Positions 38,905 through 47,618 of a stretch of DNA of 50,360 nt are shown here, in pieces. Below the pieces are notes generated by a model. The model was not told the origin of the DNA and did no database searches. It was given only the letters and a program-made list of their open reading frames with translations. Every line of letters starts with the position of its first letter. The first letter of the stretch is position 1. The translations under genes were made by a program, and so were the position numbers. Source of the DNA: Saprospiraceae bacterium (GTDB lineage Bacteria; Bacteroidota; Bacteroidia; Chitinophagales; Saprospiraceae); contig JANQLV010000010.1 in the NCBI GenBank assembly GCA_028280415.1, positions 1 through 50,360 on the forward strand, given 5' to 3'.

Positions 38905-40116
38905 ATGAATTTCGAATATACCGAAAAGTCAAAAGCATTGCAGCAACGAGTTGATGAATTCATGCAAAAGTATATTTTCCCCATAGAAAAAGAATATGCT
39001 GAATTTACCGAGAACAATCTTTGGCAACACTATCCGGGATTGGAAGGCTTAAAAGACCTGGCTAAAGAAGCCGGTTTGTGGAACCTCTTCCTGCCGGAAG
39101 AGTATGGAGCATTCAGCCCTGGACTTACAAATCTGGAATATGCTCCGCTAGCAGAATTAATGGGGCGTGTACTATGGTCCTCGCAAGTATTTAACTGCTC
39201 GGCACCCGATACCGGGAACATGGAAGTTTTAGCGAAATACGGCTCACCCGAGCAGCAGGAAAAATGGTTAAAACCATTGATGGAAGGAAAGATACGATCT
39301 GCTTTCCTAATGACCGAGCCGGGCGTTGCTTCCTCAGATGCAACCAATATTGAAACTTCCATTGTCCGGGATGGTGACGAATACGTAATTAATGGTAGAA
39401 AATGGTGGTCGACCGGAGCGATGAATCCCAGTACTAAAGTTTATATCGTAATGGGAAAAACCGATCCTGAAGCGCCGCGCCACGTTCAGCAAAGTATGAT
39501 CATTGTTCCGGCGGATGCACCGGGCGTAAAACTCATTCGGCCTTTACAGGTTTTTGGGGCCGTAGAATCCCCTGAAGGGCATGCGGAGATTGAGTTGAAT
39601 AATGTACGCGTACCCGCAGATAACCTCTTGGTGGGCGAAGGTAAAGGCTTTCAGATTGCGCAGGGGCGATTGGGGCCGGGAAGGATTCACCATTGTATGC
39701 GCTTGATAGGCGCAGCACAAAGAGCCCTCGACCTTATGTGTGAAAGAGTAGTGACAAGGGAAACCTTTGGGAAAAAAATTGCCGAGTACAGTAGCATCCG
39801 ACAGGACATCGCCCGATCAAGATGCGAGATTGAACAAGCGCGTTTGCTGACACTTGCGGCAGCAGATAAAATTGATCGTTTTGGTATCAAAGTGGCCAAA
39901 GATTTGATTTCGATGATCAAGATCGTCGTTCCGCAGATGACTTGCGAAGTAGTAGACAGAGCGATCCAGGCACACGGCGGCATGGGGGTTTGTCAGGATA
40001 CACCTTTGGCTTTGTTTTGGATTTATGGACGTTCGGTTCGAATTGCCGACGGACCGGATGAGGTACATATGTATCAATTGGGGAGAAATATGATTAAAGA
40101 GAAGATGATGAAATAA
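38905..40116 (+). CDS. Acyl-CoA dehydrogenase (ACAD10/11-like)
   Basis: A 403-residue flavoprotein. Motifs: [20 protein letters not shown], the FAD-binding [16 protein letters not shown] and [19 protein letters not shown], the C-terminal [20 protein letters not shown] with the helix that closes the active site, and [10 protein letters not shown]. The acyl-CoA dehydrogenase fold takes electrons from acyl-CoA to ETF; members paired with an APH-type kinase act on phosphorylated 4-hydroxyacyl-CoA. It is divergent from that kinase with 127 bases between starts, so both could share one control region. Specificity is inferred from this pairing. Confidence 0.9.
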   Translation: MNFEYTEKSKALQQRVDEFMQKYIFPIEKEYAEFTENNLWQHYPGLEGLKDLAKEAGLWNLFLPEEYGAFSPGLTNLEYAPLAELMGRVLWSSQVFNCSAPDTGNMEVLAKYGSPEQQEKWLKPLMEGKIRSAFLMTEPGVASSDATNIETSIVRDGDEYVINGRKWWSTGAMNPSTKVYIVMGKTDPEAPRHVQQSMIIVPADAPGVKLIRPLQVFGAVESPEGHAEIELNNVRVPADNLLVGEGKGFQIAQGRLGPGRIHHCMRLIGAAQRALDLMCERVVTRETFGKKIAEYSSIRQDIARSRCEIEQARLLTLAAADKIDRFGIKVAKDLISMIKIVVPQMTCEVVDRAIQAHGGMGVCQDTPLALFWIYGRSVRIADGPDEVHMYQLGRNMIKEKMMK

Positions 40117-40549
40117 GGAAATTTAAAATCATTTTTCATTCGAAAAGCAGGTGGTCAAACCAGAACAATAGCTTGAGCACGAAGGCTTTGTCGAGCCCTA
40201 TTGGGGTGAGGAAACTGCCGAACGCGGAGGCAATCGACGCCGCTACTATAAGATCAGCGGTGCCGGAAAACGCGCCCTCCATGAAGTGCAATTCGGATTA
40301 TCCAGGATATGGGGGTTGAATTTTGCGTAGATAAAAATTGGTTATTGAAGAAAAGAAGAAATTAATCCATTTTAAAAATCAGGATACAATAGAATGTTTT
40401 TCAAAAATGCAGAAATTTAAAACAAATACTAAAAATAGTTCCTTATAAATGAAGGGTTACAAGCTCAATTTAGCTTGCTTATTTGACTTAATTTACGTAG
40501 TTTATAAAGCAAATCATTTCCACCTACATTTATAAGACTGGATTTACTA
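40117..40549. other. Intergenic region holding a PadR remnant
   Basis: 433 bases. The middle carries a broken PadR gene (40172-40330, listed separately). The rest (40331-40549) is AT-rich and without a recognisable gene; it probably includes the promoter of the following membrane protein gene. Confidence 0.5.
40172..40330 (+). pseudogene. Remnant of a PadR-family regulator (C-terminal part)
   Basis: 53 codons from just after an in-frame TAG (40169-40171) to TAG at 40328-40330. They read LEHEGFVEPYWGEETAERGG then NRRRYYKISGAGKRALHEVQ, the wing and last helix of PadR winged-helix regulators. There is no start codon and the recognition helix is missing, so this is a relic. It is distinctly richer in G and C than its surroundings. 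Confidence 0.7.
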
Positions 40550-41176
40550 ATGGGAAAAGGTTTACAAAAGAATATAAAAGGTTTTTTTCGCCATCTTTGG
40601 CAAGCAGCTAAATGGACCCCTCCATTTGTTGCAATTTATGTCCTGTGGGAGTCTATTGGGGATATATCGACTATCTTAGTATTTAGTTCTCTCTTAGTAA
40701 TATCAATTTTGAAGTCTAATCATAATTCTTTAATTAGCTATTCATTGCAATTCATTAGCTGGTTACTGCTCATAAAGTCGGCTATGCTTAATAGGCTAAA
40801 GGCTATTAAAAGGAAAACTCTTGATAATATTTACACAATATCCATTATCCTTATGGAATCACAAAAAGAAATTAAAGTGTACCTCTATAAAAAGCAAGCA
40901 AGTCTAATTAAAGTAGGTAAAAGTTTATTCAAGAAATATTGGAAATGGTTGAAAAAGGATGGCTATTACAATCTGGTAATATTGTTAAGCTTAACAGGCG
41001 TAACAGGAGCATTACTGGGGGGAATAGGCGGAATAGGATTAGTGGGAGTAATTGCGTATATCCTTTTCGAATTTGGTAGAATGAAACTATCGGGGAACAA
41101 GGCAAATAGACAATTTCCGAATATTAAATATTCACACTTCAAATTGTTCCTAAAGAATAAATCTACGGCGATCTAG
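40550..41176 (+). CDS. Orphan membrane protein
   Basis: A 208-residue protein of no recognised family. Visible: a basic N-terminus (MGKGLQKNIKGFFRHLWQAA), a hydrophobic stretch at ~25-78 that could form two membrane helices, a long Lys-rich central helix (~80-140, including KVGKSLFKKYWKWLKKDG), and a Gly-rich hydrophobic segment at ~143-172 (LTGVTGALLGGIGGIGLVGV) followed by a basic tail. The Gly-rich helix resembles holin-like or channel-like segments, but this is only an impression. It is AT-rich and lies in the accessory patch beside tRNA-Glu. Confidence 0.6.
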   Translation: MGKGLQKNIKGFFRHLWQAAKWTPPFVAIYVLWESIGDISTILVFSSLLVISILKSNHNSLISYSLQFISWLLLIKSAMLNRLKAIKRKTLDNIYTISIILMESQKEIKVYLYKKQASLIKVGKSLFKKYWKWLKKDGYYNLVILLSLTGVTGALLGGIGGIGLVGVIAYILFEFGRMKLSGNKANRQFPNIKYSHFKLFLKNKSTAI

Positions 41177-41443
41177 CTGAATACCAAGTCTGTCTTAAAT
41201 CAATCGGTTAGTATAACCGGGAATCCAAAGTACAAGTATCAAAATCAAGTATAAGTGCAAAATAATCTTTGATGCTTGTTTTGAACCTGAATTTTACTTT
41301 TCAATGGGATTGAAGACTATTAAACTCCGTCAGGAAATGCTCAAAAAAAGGAAAACCCATCAAAGACAGATTTCCCTTACTGCAGTATTTTTATTATGGA
41401 GCTAAGGCCGATAAATATTTAATCCGCCCTAGTAAACTTATAT

Positions 41444-41719
41444 TTAACAGAAAAGCGTATTGGCACAGCATGCAATTAGTATAGCTAGATTTAAAGCAGA
41501 TACTAAATTGTAGTGATCCGTTACATCATTATAGCAATCTTCGTGTATTTCCTGATTCGGTCCTACCGGGCAATCCGCTAAGTCATTCGCATATCCTAAT
41601 TCGATGTTATTCTGTTGTACCAGGTACGAGCTTATACAGCCAATAGCATTTGATGTAGTCAGTAGAGTAAAACTAAGGAAGAGAGTCAAAAATATTTTGC
41701 TTGATTTTTTCAATATCAA
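41444..41719 (-). CDS. Small secreted cysteine-rich protein
   Basis: A 91-residue protein with a signal peptide (MILKKSSKIFLTLFLSFTLL, cleaved near SNA). The mature part of about 65 residues has six cysteines, the last three in a hydrophobic C-terminus (ILIACCANTLFC). No family was recognised. Its start lies 47 bases inside the preceding gene (41673-42140) in another frame, so the two are probably translated together. A disulfide-bonded secreted peptide is likely; a toxin or bacteriocin role is possible but has no direct support. Confidence 0.55.
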   Translation of the reverse strand: MILKKSSKIFLTLFLSFTLLTTSNAIGCISSYLVQQNNIELGYANDLADCPVGPNQEIHEDCYNDVTDHYNLVSALNLAILIACCANTLFC

Positions 41720-42119
41720 CTTTTGCTTTCTTCAAGAGCGGTGCAAATAGTTTTTTCCGATTTTCCTTGCTCATATCTTTAATAAAGGGGTATTTATCGT
41801 GGAGCGCCTTTAATGATTTAATTAATCGGCACTGAGTTTCAGCAATTTTTTCCATTACTGGATCATCTTCCAGTAGTTCACTATCAATTTGACAAGGAGT
41901 TTCGTTGTTATCGCGAAGAATCTTCTGGAATTTTTGGGCCTTGGCATTTTCCTCGGCCATCATCTTTGTAGAAGCAGCAATGGCCTCGAAGTATTCATTA
42001 GATACGGGTTCATCTTTCATAATCTCAATTTGCATCGAGATATCTACTTCTGATTTATTTGAATCACATAACTGAATGAATAGGATAAGTAAGCATAATA
42101 TAGGGATGGGGTATTTCAT
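41673..42119 (-). CDS. Small lipoprotein-like or secreted helical protein
   Basis: About 148 residues from the ATG at 42119 (MKYPIPILCLLILFIQLC); an ATG at 42140 in the same frame would add seven residues. The hydrophobic start ends in QLCDSN, a poor lipobox, so lipid anchoring is uncertain. The rest is charged and helical (for example KMMAEENAKAQKFQKILRDN) with two more cysteines that could form one disulfide. No family was recognised. The 3' end overlaps the cysteine-rich secreted protein gene by 47 bases, which suggests a two-gene unit. Confidence 0.55.
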   Translation of the reverse strand: MKYPIPILCLLILFIQLCDSNKSEVDISMQIEIMKDEPVSNEYFEAIAASTKMMAEENAKAQKFQKILRDNNETPCQIDSELLEDDPVMEKIAETQCRLIKSLKALHDKYPFIKDMSKENRKKLFAPLLKKAKVDIEKIKQNIFDSLP

Positions 42120-42140
42120 AATCATATATTGGGTTAGCAT

Positions 42141-42693
42141 TCATTTAAAAGTAAACAATTATGAATGAATTATAAATCACCAGAATTAATGATTTTATAG
42201 ATAAAGCCCTTGCAATCAATACCTTTTATTCCCTTTTATATCAGGTATAGAACGAGAGTTATATGGAGCAAGTAGCATCATGGCCAATATTGACAATGAG
42301 GTGGAGAAAAATTTCCGGAAGTTTAATAAGCTCGTTGAGGAAAGTAGAGCAAGTATGAATTTATGATATGAAAATATTTTCATCATGCTTTCTAAAGCAT
42401 TATATCATGAATCGCAATGATATCAAAATTGACCTGGGCCATATTATTATCAAAACTGTAAGCATAAAAACTCTTAGCAGCAAAGAGTTTTGCTTAACTT
42501 AATTGCAGAATCAATTGTCGAATCGTACTTAAAGCGAAATGAAAGAAAAAGCTCAGATACGAGAAGAAAACAGGACTTAATCAAAATCGAAAGAAAATCA
42601 ATAAGAAACTGGAGAAGCTGGAATGTAAATTCATCAATGATGAAATAGAAAAAGGGAAACCAATCAACAAAAATTTGATCAATTTCCCCTTCG
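42141..42693. other. Intergenic region beside tRNA-Glu
   Basis: 553 bases with no convincing gene. A short frame near 42246-42366 (ending MANIDNEVEKNFRKFNKLVE then ESRASMNL and a stop) has protein-like composition and may be a gene remnant. No copy of the tRNA 3' end was found here that would mark an integration site. Confidence 0.4.
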
Positions 42694-42765
42694 CAGCCCG
42701 TAGGGGAATCGAACCCCTATTACCAGGATGAAAACCTGGCGTCCTAACCGTTAGACGAACGGGCC
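42694..42765 (-). tRNA. tRNA-Glu (anticodon TTC)
   Basis: Read on the minus strand: acceptor GGCCCGT pairs with ACGGGCT (with a G-U at the end), D arm GTCTAACGGTTAGGAC, anticodon stem CCAGG/CCTGG with loop TTTTCAT giving anticodon TTC (decodes GAA and GAG), variable loop TAAT, T arm AGGGG-TTCGATT-CCCCT, and discriminator G. CCA is not encoded. Length 72 before CCA. Confidence 0.95.
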
Positions 42766-42772
42766 TTTTCAC

Positions 42773-42799
42773 ATGCAAAATCTTTGTAAAATTTTGCAT
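42773..42799. promoter_or_regulatory. 9-bp palindrome just upstream of tRNA-Glu
   Basis: Perfect arms ATGCAAAAT (42773-42781) and ATTTTGCAT (42791-42799), 9 bases apart, ending 8 bases before the tRNA 5' end. It overlaps where the tRNA promoter core is expected, so it could be an operator or a processing signal. Confidence 0.4.
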
Positions 42800-42989
42800 A
42801 TAAAGCGTTCCCGAGTTCGTTAACAGGGTGGACCAAAGCTGAGTTTTTATGCTTAAAATGCCGCTTTTGGCATCCTTTTTTTCAAAAGCAAGGCAAATAT
42901 ACATGCTTTATTGGAAAAAAGAAATACCCGCCAATTATTTTTGAAAAAAAATCAAACTTTCCCAAAGTTCTCTGCTTCAAGAATTCTTT

Positions 42990-42997
42990 TATATTTG
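42990..42997 (+). promoter_or_regulatory. -7 box candidate for gap
   Basis: TATATTTG, a perfect TAnnTTTG match, 195 bases before the gap start codon. The -33 element is not clear. Confidence 0.35.
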
Positions 42998-43060
42998 CAA
43001 AAAAATCTATATCTGCCTAAATGCAATATTTTATTGGCTTGTTTTAATCATTATTGTTAC

Positions 43061-43079
43061 TTTTACACTAAGTGTAAAA
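43061..43079. promoter_or_regulatory. Palindrome TTTTACAC-TAA-GTGTAAAA upstream of gap
   Basis: Perfect 8-bp arms around a 3-base centre, 113 bases before the gap start. The size and symmetry fit a dimeric transcription factor site. The regulator is unknown. No copy was seen before the long GAPDH gene. Confidence 0.5.
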
Positions 43080-43192
43080 ACAATTGACTCTTGTGTTTGT
43101 ATTTTTATCGTAAGGTTTTTATAAAAATCTTTTAGAATCTAATAGTTTCGATTCTTCGAAATTTTTCAAAACTCTATAATCTAATTTCCAAA

Positions 43193-44224
43193 ATGGCAAA
43201 AAGAATTGCAATCAACGGCTTCGGTCGTATCGGAAGATTGACATTGCGCAACTTATTAAAAAGCAAAGATGTTGAAGTTGTAGCGATCAATGATTTGACT
43301 AATAATGAGACATTAGCCCACCTTTTCAAATACGATTCTGCCCAGGGTACTTATCCGGCAAAAGTTACTGCCAGTGATAAATTTATTCAAATTGGCAATA
43401 AAAAAATTACTGCACTTACTGAGCGCGATCCGGCCAAGCTCCCCTGGAAAAAACTTAAGGTTGATGTTGTTCTTGAATGTACCGGCATTTTTCGGACTTC
43501 TGAAAAAGCTGGTTTGCACCTAAGTGCCGGTGCCAAACGGGTAGTTGTTTCCGCTCCGGCAAAAGGTGATGATGTTCAGACTATTGTACTCGGCGTAAAT
43601 GACGAAGAACTGGATGCTAAAAACACCATTTTTTCCAATGCTTCCTGTACGACGAATTGCCTGGCACCTTTAGTAAAAATCATTGATGAGAACTGGGGTT
43701 TTGTACAAGGTTCCATGACTACTACCCATGCGTATACTGCCGATCAAAGAATCCAGGATGCGCCGCATCGGGATCTTCGCAGAGCCCGTGCTGCTGCTTT
43801 TAATATGGTGCCTACTTCTACGGGTGCAGCCAGTGCAGTCGGTATAGTTTATCCCTCTGCAAAAGGAAAAATGTTTGCAATGGCAATACGAGTTCCGGTG
43901 ATCACAGGTTCTATGGTAGAACTAAATGTGATTGTGGAAAAAGATACGACTGTTGAAGAAATCAATAAAAAATTCGCCTCCAATGCAAGAAGAAAGTTGA
44001 AAGGCATTTTGGAATATGCAGATGCTCCTTTAGTCTCTTCCGATATTATTGGAAATCCACACTCTTCGATTTTCGATAGCCAACTAACTCAGGTTTCGGG
44101 CAAATTGATCAAAGTAGTAAGCTGGTATGATAATGAGGCTGGCTATTCCGCTCGCCTTGCTGATATGTGTCAGAAAATTGCCGCACTTCCTCCGGTAAGA
44201 AAGCCAAGAACGAAGAAAGCTTAA
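43193..44224 (+). CDS. gap: Glyceraldehyde-3-phosphate dehydrogenase, type I (NAD)
   Basis: A 343-residue enzyme of glycolysis converting glyceraldehyde 3-phosphate to 1,3-bisphosphoglycerate. NAD-binding INGFGRIGRLTLR (residues 7-19), Asp34 in VVAINDLT (NAD preference), catalytic Cys152 in SNASCTTNCLAPL and His179 in MTTTHAYTADQ are all present. The length is normal except for a short basic tail (RKPRTKKA). pgk, the next enzyme of the pathway, follows after 92 bases, but a strong terminator lies between them. It is the second GAPDH in the window; the other (14892) is the long form. Confidence 0.95.
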   Translation: MAKRIAINGFGRIGRLTLRNLLKSKDVEVVAINDLTNNETLAHLFKYDSAQGTYPAKVTASDKFIQIGNKKITALTERDPAKLPWKKLKVDVVLECTGIFRTSEKAGLHLSAGAKRVVVSAPAKGDDVQTIVLGVNDEELDAKNTIFSNASCTTNCLAPLVKIIDENWGFVQGSMTTTHAYTADQRIQDAPHRDLRRARAAAFNMVPTSTGAASAVGIVYPSAKGKMFAMAIRVPVITGSMVELNVIVEKDTTVEEINKKFASNARRKLKGILEYADAPLVSSDIIGNPHSSIFDSQLTQVSGKLIKVVSWYDNEAGYSARLADMCQKIAALPPVRKPRTKKA

Positions 44225-44244
44225 TCCTTATCTTTTCCATAATT

Positions 44245-44294
44245 AGCCTGATTTGAATATCTTTATTTCCGATTTCAAATCAGGCTATTTTTTT
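44245..44294 (+). terminator. Rho-independent terminator after gap
   Basis: Perfect 13-bp stem AGCCTGATTTGAA (44245-44257) with TTCAAATCAGGCT (44274-44286), followed by A and seven T (44288-44294). It should limit read-through from gap into pgk. Confidence 0.9.
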
Positions 44295-44316
44295 GTAAAA
44301 AAACCACTTTAATCAA

Positions 44317-45516
44317 ATGGATCTAAACTTTAAAGATAAAAAAACACTGGTCAGAGTAGATTTCAATGTCCCGCTTGATGCCAGTTATAAAATTACCGAT
44401 GACACACGAATTCGCGCTGCCTTACCTACGATCAAACATATTCTAAAATCCGGTGGAGCAGTGATTCTGATGTCTCACCTTGGCCGCCCTCAGAAAAAGC
44501 TCAAGGAGGATGGTTCAATTAATGTTGAAAAATTCACGCTGCAGCATGTTGTCAAACACCTGGGAAAATTATTGCGCAAAAAAGTAAAATTCTGTCCGGA
44601 AACCGTAGGGAAAGAAGCTACGAAAATGGCCAAAGAATTGCAGGCGGGAGAAGTCCTGATCCTGGAAAACACTCGTTTTCAAAAAGAGGAAAGCGCAGGG
44701 GATGAAGCTTTCGCAAAAAAACTTTCCAGATTAGCTCAATTATATGTTAATGATGCTTTTGGAACCGCTCATCGAGCTCATGCTTCTACTACAACCGTTG
44801 CAACTTTCTTTAAAGCCAATGCTAAATGTTTTGGTTTTTTAATGCAAAAAGAAATCGAAAATGCGGAAAAGGTGATCAATAATCCAAAACGTCCATTGAC
44901 CGCAATCATTGGTGGTGCAAAAGTATCGGACAAAATTTTACTATTAGAAAAGTTGATCGACTTTGCTGACAATCTACTCATCGGTGGAGGAATGGCCTAT
45001 ACTTTTCTAAAGGCACAAGGCGGCAGTATTGGAAATTCATTAGTAGAAGAGGACAAACTTAAATTGGCTAATCGTTTGCTGGCAAAAGCAGCGAAAAAAG
45101 GGGTGAAAATATATTTGCCAAAAGATTCTATGGCCGCAGATAAATTCGATGCAAAAGCCAAAAAAGCGACGAAATACAGCAAGCGAATTCCAAAAGGCTG
45201 GATGGGACTTGATATCGGTGAAAAAGCGCAGAAAGAATTTGCGGAGGTCATACAAAAGTCCAGTACAATTCTCTGGAACGGTCCGATGGGAGTATTCGAG
45301 ATGAAGCCTTTTGCCAAAGGTACCATGGCAGTAGCAAAAGCAGTAGCAAAAGCGACGAGCAAGGGAGCTTTCTCTTTAGTCGGAGGAGGTGATTCTGTAG
45401 CAGCCGTTAATCAAATGGGATTGGCTGATAAAGTAAGCTATGTTTCCACCGGAGGGGGAGCGATGCTTGAATTCCTGGAAGGAAAAGAACTTCCGGGAAT
45501 AGCAGCCATGCACTAG
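44317..45516 (+). CDS. pgk: Phosphoglycerate kinase
   Basis: A 399-residue enzyme that transfers phosphate from 1,3-bisphosphoglycerate to ADP. Family signatures: RVDFNVPLD (residues ~13-21), VILMSHLGRPQKK, ILENTRFQKEE, VNDAFGTAHRAHAST, the nucleotide-binding IIGGAKVSDKI, and the C-terminal SLVGGGDSVAAVNQMG and STGGGAMLEFLEGKELPG. Length is standard. It follows gap on the same strand, with the gap terminator in between, so it may have its own promoter or be made by partial read-through. It converges with the dTDP-glucose dehydratase gene and shares a long hairpin with it. Confidence 0.97.
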   Translation: MDLNFKDKKTLVRVDFNVPLDASYKITDDTRIRAALPTIKHILKSGGAVILMSHLGRPQKKLKEDGSINVEKFTLQHVVKHLGKLLRKKVKFCPETVGKEATKMAKELQAGEVLILENTRFQKEESAGDEAFAKKLSRLAQLYVNDAFGTAHRAHASTTTVATFFKANAKCFGFLMQKEIENAEKVINNPKRPLTAIIGGAKVSDKILLLEKLIDFADNLLIGGGMAYTFLKAQGGSIGNSLVEEDKLKLANRLLAKAAKKGVKIYLPKDSMAADKFDAKAKKATKYSKRIPKGWMGLDIGEKAQKEFAEVIQKSSTILWNGPMGVFEMKPFAKGTMAVAKAVAKATSKGAFSLVGGGDSVAAVNQMGLADKVSYVSTGGGAMLEFLEGKELPGIAAMH

Positions 45517-45528
45517 CTCAGGTTTTCT

Positions 45529-45570
45529 GGCTTCGGTTTACTAAAATTCAAAGTGTAGTAAACCGAAGCC
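45529..45570. terminator. Long hairpin between convergent pgk and rfbB
   Basis: Perfect 15-bp stem GGCTTCGGTTTACTA (45529-45543) with TAGTAAACCGAAGCC (45556-45570), 12-base loop, between two convergent stop codons. No clear T tract on either side; it probably serves both genes as a 3' end. Confidence 0.7.
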
Positions 45571-45576
45571 CAGAGC

Positions 45577-46632
45577 CTAAGATCGTTCCGCATACATGGC
45601 AGCGTAGTAATCCTGGTAAGCACCACTGGTTACACTCTCCAGCCACTCTTCATTTTCCAAATACCACTCAGCTGTTTTGCGAAGGCCTTCTTCGGCAAAA
45701 ACTGTTGGCTTCCATCCCAGTTCATTCATCAGCTTGGAAGCGTCAATAGCATATCTGCGATCATGCCCCGCACGATCTTTCACGTAAGTAATTAATTTTT
45801 TAGACGTACCCGCTTCCCGGTCAAGTAACTCATCCATCACTTCACAAAGCTTATTGATCAGGTCTATATTTTTCCATTCATTATTGCCTCCAATATTATA
45901 GGTCTCCCCTACTCTGCCTTTAGCATAGATCAAATCAATCGCCGCCGCATGATCCCCCACCCATAACCAGTCACGGGTATATTTTCCATCCCCATAAACC
46001 GGCAGTGGTTTATTATGCTTAATATTATTGATAAAAAGCGGTAACAATTTTTCAGGAAACTGATAAGGTCCGTAATTATTCGAACAGTTAGAAATAACAA
46101 TCGGCAGATTATAGGTATGATAAAAGGCTCTCACCAAATGATCAGAGCTTGCTTTGGATGCAGAGTATGGTGATCTGGGATCATAAGCCGTTTCTTCGGT
46201 AAAAAAGCCGGTCTCTCCAAGTGTACCATATACTTCATCTGTCGAAATGTGATAAAAGCGCTTTCCGGAAAAATCAGACCAGTTGAATTTTGCAGCATTT
46301 AATAAATTCATCGTACCCAGTACATTGGTTTTGATAAAAGCCGCCGGGTCTTCAATAGAGCGATCTACATGGGATTCAGCCGCAAGATGAATAACGCCAT
46401 CAAACTGATATTGATCAAAAAGATTATTTATAAAATTAGCATCTACAATATCTCCTTTTATAAATGTATAATTCGACTTGTCTTCAATATCTTTCAGATT
46501 AGCCAAATTTCCCGCATAGGTCAATAAATCCAGATTCACAATATGGTACTCAGGATACTTGTTGACAAATAATCTTACTAAATGAGAACCAATAAATCCG
46601 GCACCTCCTGTAATTAATAGGGTCTGTTTCAT
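45577..46632 (-). CDS. rfbB: dTDP-glucose 4,6-dehydratase
   Basis: A 351-residue extended SDR enzyme that converts dTDP-glucose to dTDP-4-keto-6-deoxyglucose, the second step to dTDP-rhamnose and other deoxysugars. NAD-binding LLITGGAGFIGSHLVR (residues ~4-19), HLAAESHVDRSIEDP, the active-site STDEVYG (Asp-Glu pair typical of RmlB) and PYSASKASSDHLVRA with the Y-x3-K pair are all visible. It starts 32 bases after the UXS-like gene on the same strand; both make nucleotide sugars for surface polysaccharide. rfbA, C and D are not in this window. Confidence 0.95.
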   Translation of the reverse strand: MKQTLLITGGAGFIGSHLVRLFVNKYPEYHIVNLDLLTYAGNLANLKDIEDKSNYTFIKGDIVDANFINNLFDQYQFDGVIHLAAESHVDRSIEDPAAFIKTNVLGTMNLLNAAKFNWSDFSGKRFYHISTDEVYGTLGETGFFTEETAYDPRSPYSASKASSDHLVRAFYHTYNLPIVISNCSNNYGPYQFPEKLLPLFINNIKHNKPLPVYGDGKYTRDWLWVGDHAAAIDLIYAKGRVGETYNIGGNNEWKNIDLINKLCEVMDELLDREAGTSKKLITYVKDRAGHDRRYAIDASKLMNELGWKPTVFAEEGLRKTAEWYLENEEWLESVTSGAYQDYYAAMYAERS

Positions 46633-46664
46633 GTCTTAAAAATAAAATTTTACACTTTTAGAGC

Positions 46665-47618
46665 TTATACCGGTTCGTCTACCTTGACAACCTCTTTAAA
46701 ATATTCATAGGTACGTTTTAAGCCTTCTGCTCTGGTTACCTGCGGTTCCCATCCCAGGATTTCCTTGGCTTTTGCGATATTCGGCCGGCGCTTTTTCGGA
46801 TCATCTTTCGGTAGTTCTTTATAGATTAAATGGGCCTTGGGATTACCGACCAGTTCCAGAATTTCTTCTCCGAATTCTTTGATGGTTACTTCTGCCGGAT
46901 TTCCGATATTGACTGGCAAATGATAATCACTGTGCAGCAAGCGATAAATTCCTTCTACCAGATCGTCCACATAACAAAAAGAACGAGTTTGCGAGCCATC
47001 ACCAAATACGGTGAGACCTTCGCCGCGAATCGCTTGTGAGAAAAACGCAGGAAGTACCCGCCCATCATTTACCCGCATTCTCGGGCCATAAGTGTTGAAA
47101 ATCCGGACAATCCGGGTTTCCAGACCATGATAGTTGTGATAAGCCATAGTAATCGCCTCCTGAAATCGTTTTGCTTCATCGTATACACCTCTTGGGCCAA
47201 TTGGGTTCACGTTCCCCCAATATTCTTCAGTTTGTGGATGTACTAAAGGATCACCATATACTTCAGAAGTCGAAGCAATGAGCATTCTTGCTTTCTTTTC
47301 TTTAGCCAATCCAAGTAAATTATGTGTACCCAGCGCCCCTACTTTCATCGTCTGAATTGGCATCTGCAGATAATCAATCGGACTTGCCGGCGAAGCAAAA
47401 TGAAGGATATAATCCAATTGCCCGGCAACATGGACAAACTTTGACACATCGTGATAGTGAAATTCAAATGCCTTCAAAGGAAAAAGGTGTTCAATATTTT
47501 TCATATCACCAGTAATCAGATTATCCATTCCGATGACATGATATCCTTCTTTAATAAAACGATCACATAAATGTGATCCCAAAAATCCGGCAGCTCCGGT
47601 GATTAAAACTCTTTTCAT
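46665..47618 (-). CDS. UDP-glucuronate decarboxylase-like SDR (UXS)
   Basis: A 317-residue extended SDR protein. [20 protein letters not shown] at the N-terminus binds [37 protein letters not shown] and [12 protein letters not shown] (Y-x3-K) match UDP-xylose synthase/UDP-glucuronate decarboxylase, as does [19 protein letters not shown]. The enzyme would make UDP-xylose from UDP-glucuronate in the cytoplasm. It is the first gene of a two-gene unit with rfbB. Another epimerase or dehydratase of the same family cannot be fully excluded. Confidence 0.9.
   Translation of the reverse strand: MKRVLITGAAGFLGSHLCDRFIKEGYHVIGMDNLITGDMKNIEHLFPLKAFEFHYHDVSKFVHVAGQLDYILHFASPASPIDYLQMPIQTMKVGALGTHNLLGLAKEKKARMLIASTSEVYGDPLVHPQTEEYWGNVNPIGPRGVYDEAKRFQEAITMAYHNYHGLETRIVRIFNTYGPRMRVNDGRVLPAFFSQAIRGEGLTVFGDGSQTRSFCYVDDLVEGIYRLLHSDYHLPVNIGNPAEVTIKEFGEEILELVGNPKAHLIYKELPKDDPKKRRPNIAKAKEILGWEPQVTRAEGLKRTYEYFKEVVKVDEPV

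Larger units (their letters stand above)
42766..43192. other. Divergent intergenic region (tRNA-Glu / gap)
   Basis: 427 AT-rich bases with three notable sites listed separately: a palindrome next to the tRNA (42773-42799), a -7 box at 42990-42997 and a palindrome at 43061-43079. No protein gene is supported. Confidence 0.5.

Noticed and set aside
42368-42502. 44-codon plus-strand ORF near tRNA-Glu
   Set aside because: Low-complexity, AT-rich, with no signal or motif; most likely chance.
42141-42720. Integration site (att) of a mobile element at tRNA-Glu
   Set aside because: I looked for a second copy of the tRNA 3' end in the accessory patch and found none; no integrase is present either.
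42581-42904. 107-codon minus-strand ORF
   Set aside because: It runs straight through the tRNA-Glu gene; the tRNA fold is clear, so the ORF is chance.
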